Below are positions 44,553 to 46,085 of a stretch of DNA of 46,085 bases, in pieces. The DNA is from Myxococcota bacterium (GTDB lineage: Bacteria; Myxococcota_A; Polyangia; Polyangiales; Houyiibacteriaceae), in the NCBI GenBank assembly GCA_020629955.1, contig JAHDCI010000017.1:1-46085 (forward strand), given 5' to 3'. Positions within the stretch are counted from its first letter, which is position 1. Each line of letters starts with the position of its first letter. The translations under genes were made by a program, and so were the position numbers. Under the pieces are notes generated by a model that ran no database searches, was not told the DNA's origin, and saw only the letters and a list, made by a program, of their open reading frames with translations.

Positions 44553-45350
44553 ATGTTCGCGTGGCTCCGACCGTCTATCCCCAGCGAAGAATCGATCGAG
44601 AGCCTCTTCGACGCGACGCGATGGTGGCTCCGAGAGGGAATGGACCTTCCCGCAACACAGCTCTTGCCGACACCATCCGACTTCGATATCGACGCGCGGC
44701 TTCGCGGTCGAGTGCTCGCGACCGAGATCTTCTGGCAGGTCGCCGAATACGCGAAGATGACGCCACCGGACTGGGATTTTCAGCTCGAAGAAACCGACGT
44801 TCTCGACCTCGACAAAGTTCTCGTGAACGTTCCGCACAATGGAATTCCAGCGACAGCCAATCCGGACGGCGAACAGATTCCACCCGGCGCGCCCTTACCT
44901 ATCCGATTCTCGAGTGAGCTAAGTGACTCTCCAGATATCCTGATCGCAGAGTTTTCGAGGGACCTTGCTCACTACTTGATGTGGACCGCGGAGAACGTGG
45001 ATGCGCTAGATGATATCGAGTGGTCGACGTGTCTCTGTGATGTTGGAGCCACGCTGCTCGGTTTCGGAGTCTTCACCGCCAACTCCATCTTTCAATTCGA
45101 GCAGGTGCAAAAGGGCAGTCTGGCGGGTTGGCAATCCCGGCGTAGCGGTTCGCTCGGTGAGATCGAGTCGGCTTACGCGCTCGCCATCTCCCTCCGCCTC
45201 GCAGACCTTCCGTCGAAACCGGTCCTGAAGCATCTCCGCGATAACCCGCGGGGATATCTCAAGGCAGCCTTAAAGGATCTTCGAAAGAACCGATCGGGCC
45301 CGATGCACGAACTAAAGTCCACGTGTGGGCATGGTCCCTACCGGCGCTGA
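44553..45350 (+). CDS. Protein of unknown function (265 residues)
   Basis: A soluble protein with no signal peptide: MFAWLRPSIPSEESIESLFDATRWWLREGMDLPATQLLPTP type opening, a region with PDILIAEFSRDLAHYLMW and the Cys-rich CLCDVGATLLGFGVF, and a C-terminal lysine/arginine-rich helical part. The alternation of helix and polar loops would suit a helical metal- or lipid-interacting fold, but I see no defining motif. The ATG at 44553 is chosen by its family-like opening; the open frame begins at 44433. The HYL..H-type region is not a complete HExxH. Confidence 0.65.
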   Translation: MFAWLRPSIPSEESIESLFDATRWWLREGMDLPATQLLPTPSDFDIDARLRGRVLATEIFWQVAEYAKMTPPDWDFQLEETDVLDLDKVLVNVPHNGIPATANPDGEQIPPGAPLPIRFSSELSDSPDILIAEFSRDLAHYLMWTAENVDALDDIEWSTCLCDVGATLLGFGVFTANSIFQFEQVQKGSLAGWQSRRSGSLGEIESAYALAISLRLADLPSKPVLKHLRDNPRGYLKAALKDLRKNRSGPMHELKSTCGHGPYRR

Positions 45351-45383
45351 GCAAATGATCGCTCATCGCGGTATAGAAGAACT

Positions 45384-45968
45384 GTGCGCCGCTCGGCCTT
45401 CTATCTCTTTGCCCTCTTGCTCTGCGCGTCCGTCGCAACGCTCGTATCCTCGGTCTACGCCAGCTCCGTCGCGCGCCGGACATGGCGTCAACTGCCGTCG
45501 CCGACTGCGAGCGAGTACGATGGTCAGCACTCAGACGCGCTCTATCGTCGCAGTCGAATCGCCCAACAACAGGCAGGGCGAGCCGCTCTCCTCACAAGTG
45601 CGCTCATCCCCCTTCTCGTTCTGCTCGGCGGTCCAAGAGAGAAGCCGGAGACGCACTTCAGCTCACGCGGGCGCCGAGAGACACTCGTTGAGGGGCTTCC
45701 ACTTCTCGCGAGCGGCGCACTCTTCCTGCTTCCCACCGAGATATCCGTGTGGGCATTTGTCGCGACTCGACTGGGTCCGCCGTTGGCATTTGGCCTAACC
45801 CTCGCCGGCTTCCGGCATGGACGGGGCCTTTCCGGACGATTGTTTGAAAAGAGATTTCGTCGGGTGTCCATTTGGGAAGCGATCACGATGACGCTTCTCG
45901 TACCTATCGCGACACTCGTGGTGTGGCGGTGGCCTGCCCTTCACGAATCTGCGCTCGGCAGCGAATAG
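45384..45968 (+). CDS. Multi-pass membrane protein of unknown function
   Basis: A 194-residue membrane protein with GTG start. It has an N-terminal hydrophobic segment (residues about 5-27), a Gln/Arg-rich loop, and three further segments (about 65-82, 103-140, and 168-183) that are not fully separated. It lies 33 bases after the previous gene on the same strand, so they may be cotranscribed. No family is recognised. Confidence 0.65.
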   Translation: MRRSAFYLFALLLCASVATLVSSVYASSVARRTWRQLPSPTASEYDGQHSDALYRRSRIAQQQAGRAALLTSALIPLLVLLGGPREKPETHFSSRGRRETLVEGLPLLASGALFLLPTEISVWAFVATRLGPPLAFGLTLAGFRHGRGLSGRLFEKRFRRVSIWEAITMTLLVPIATLVVWRWPALHESALGSE

Positions 45969-46011
45969 GCCGCGGAGGTGATTCTGCGAGCAACCAGTTC
46001 GCGAACTCTCG

Positions 46012-46085
46012 CTATCGTCTTCGGTTTTTGCCGCCGCCCGACTTACCGCCGCCCGACTTACCGCCGCGCCCGCCCGACTTGCCGC
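46012..46085 (-). CDS. 3' end of a gene with a Gly/Lys/Ser-rich tail (partial)
   Basis: On the minus strand the frame reads repeating G-G-K-S-G-G units ending in KNRR and a TAG stop at 46014-46012. The rest lies beyond the window. Such tails are common in DEAD-box RNA helicases and other RNA-binding proteins, but the core is not visible. A 15-base unit (CCGCCGCCCGACTTA) is repeated twice in tandem at 46031-46060. Confidence 0.45.
   Translation of the reverse strand, partial: GKSGGRGGKSGGGKSGGGKNRRR

Noticed and set aside
44553-45350. Zinc-peptidase-like HYL motif in the 265-residue protein
   Set aside because: H-Y-L-M-W lacks the Glu and second His of HExxH.
46031-46085. GKS motifs at the right edge as nucleotide-binding P-loops
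   Set aside because: They are low-complexity GGKSGG repeats at a C terminus, not GxxxxGK[ST] with a preceding strand.

Overview
The window is a GC-rich, densely packed chromosomal segment of a Gram-negative bacterium. The best guess is a member of the Myxococcota or a neighbouring deltaproteobacterial lineage. The signs are a MopE-type CDxD-rich lipoprotein, a Cys-rich repeat lipoprotein, a eukaryote-like protein kinase beside TPR/HEAT-like proteins, a short PilZ protein of the myxobacterial type, an ATPase with a C-terminal winged helix, outer-membrane proteins, and a CdaA/CdaR pair. This is inference from gene content; there is no rRNA here to confirm it. I see no insertion sequence, prophage, integrase or CRISPR array, and base composition looks even throughout.

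Layout. 216-7435 (minus strand) is one co-directional block: lipoprotein, tilS, ftsH, folP, cdaA, cdaR. It joins tRNA-Ile lysidine modification, membrane proteolysis, folate synthesis and c-di-AMP synthesis; folP-cdaA-cdaR overlap at start/stop codons. 7539-11362 (minus) holds a small membrane protein, ftsZ with a two-hairpin leader, ftsA and tRNA-Arg(CCG). 11589-17690 (plus) holds a soluble Ser/Thr kinase, a HEAT-like protein, a TPR protein, a small membrane protein, panB-panC and a small secreted Cys protein. 17738-19065 (minus) is a flippase-like membrane protein with an overlapping small partner. Then come prmC (plus), a TetR regulator and a DUF4332 protein (minus), and a MarR-GNAT fusion overlapping a second GNAT gene (plus).

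23513-35716 is more lineage-specific: an unknown 473-residue protein, a Cys-repeat lipoprotein, a Walker-A ATPase with a C-terminal winged helix, proC and a threonine aldolase, a large outer-membrane barrel protein with an M1-peptidase-like periplasmic part, two tandem paralogous membrane proteins, and a lytic-transglycosylase-like protein. 36020-46085 holds a HARE-HTH/Mrr-like protein, a lipoprotein, ddl, a HEAT-like secreted protein, a DUF47/PhoU-like protein, an ABC ATPase without a permease, a peroxiredoxin-like/MOSC fusion, a PilZ protein, and several unknowns. The right edge cuts the Gly/Lys/Ser-rich tail of a minus-strand gene.

No single large undescribed system stands out. The best leads are unusual domain fusions (peroxiredoxin-like domain without its catalytic Cys plus MOSC; M1-like plus beta-barrel; HARE-HTH plus degenerate Mrr-like domain; PrmC with an acidic insert) and structured non-coding elements (ftsZ leader, the 40.1-40.2 kb inverted repeat, a palindromic operator before the MarR-GNAT gene).
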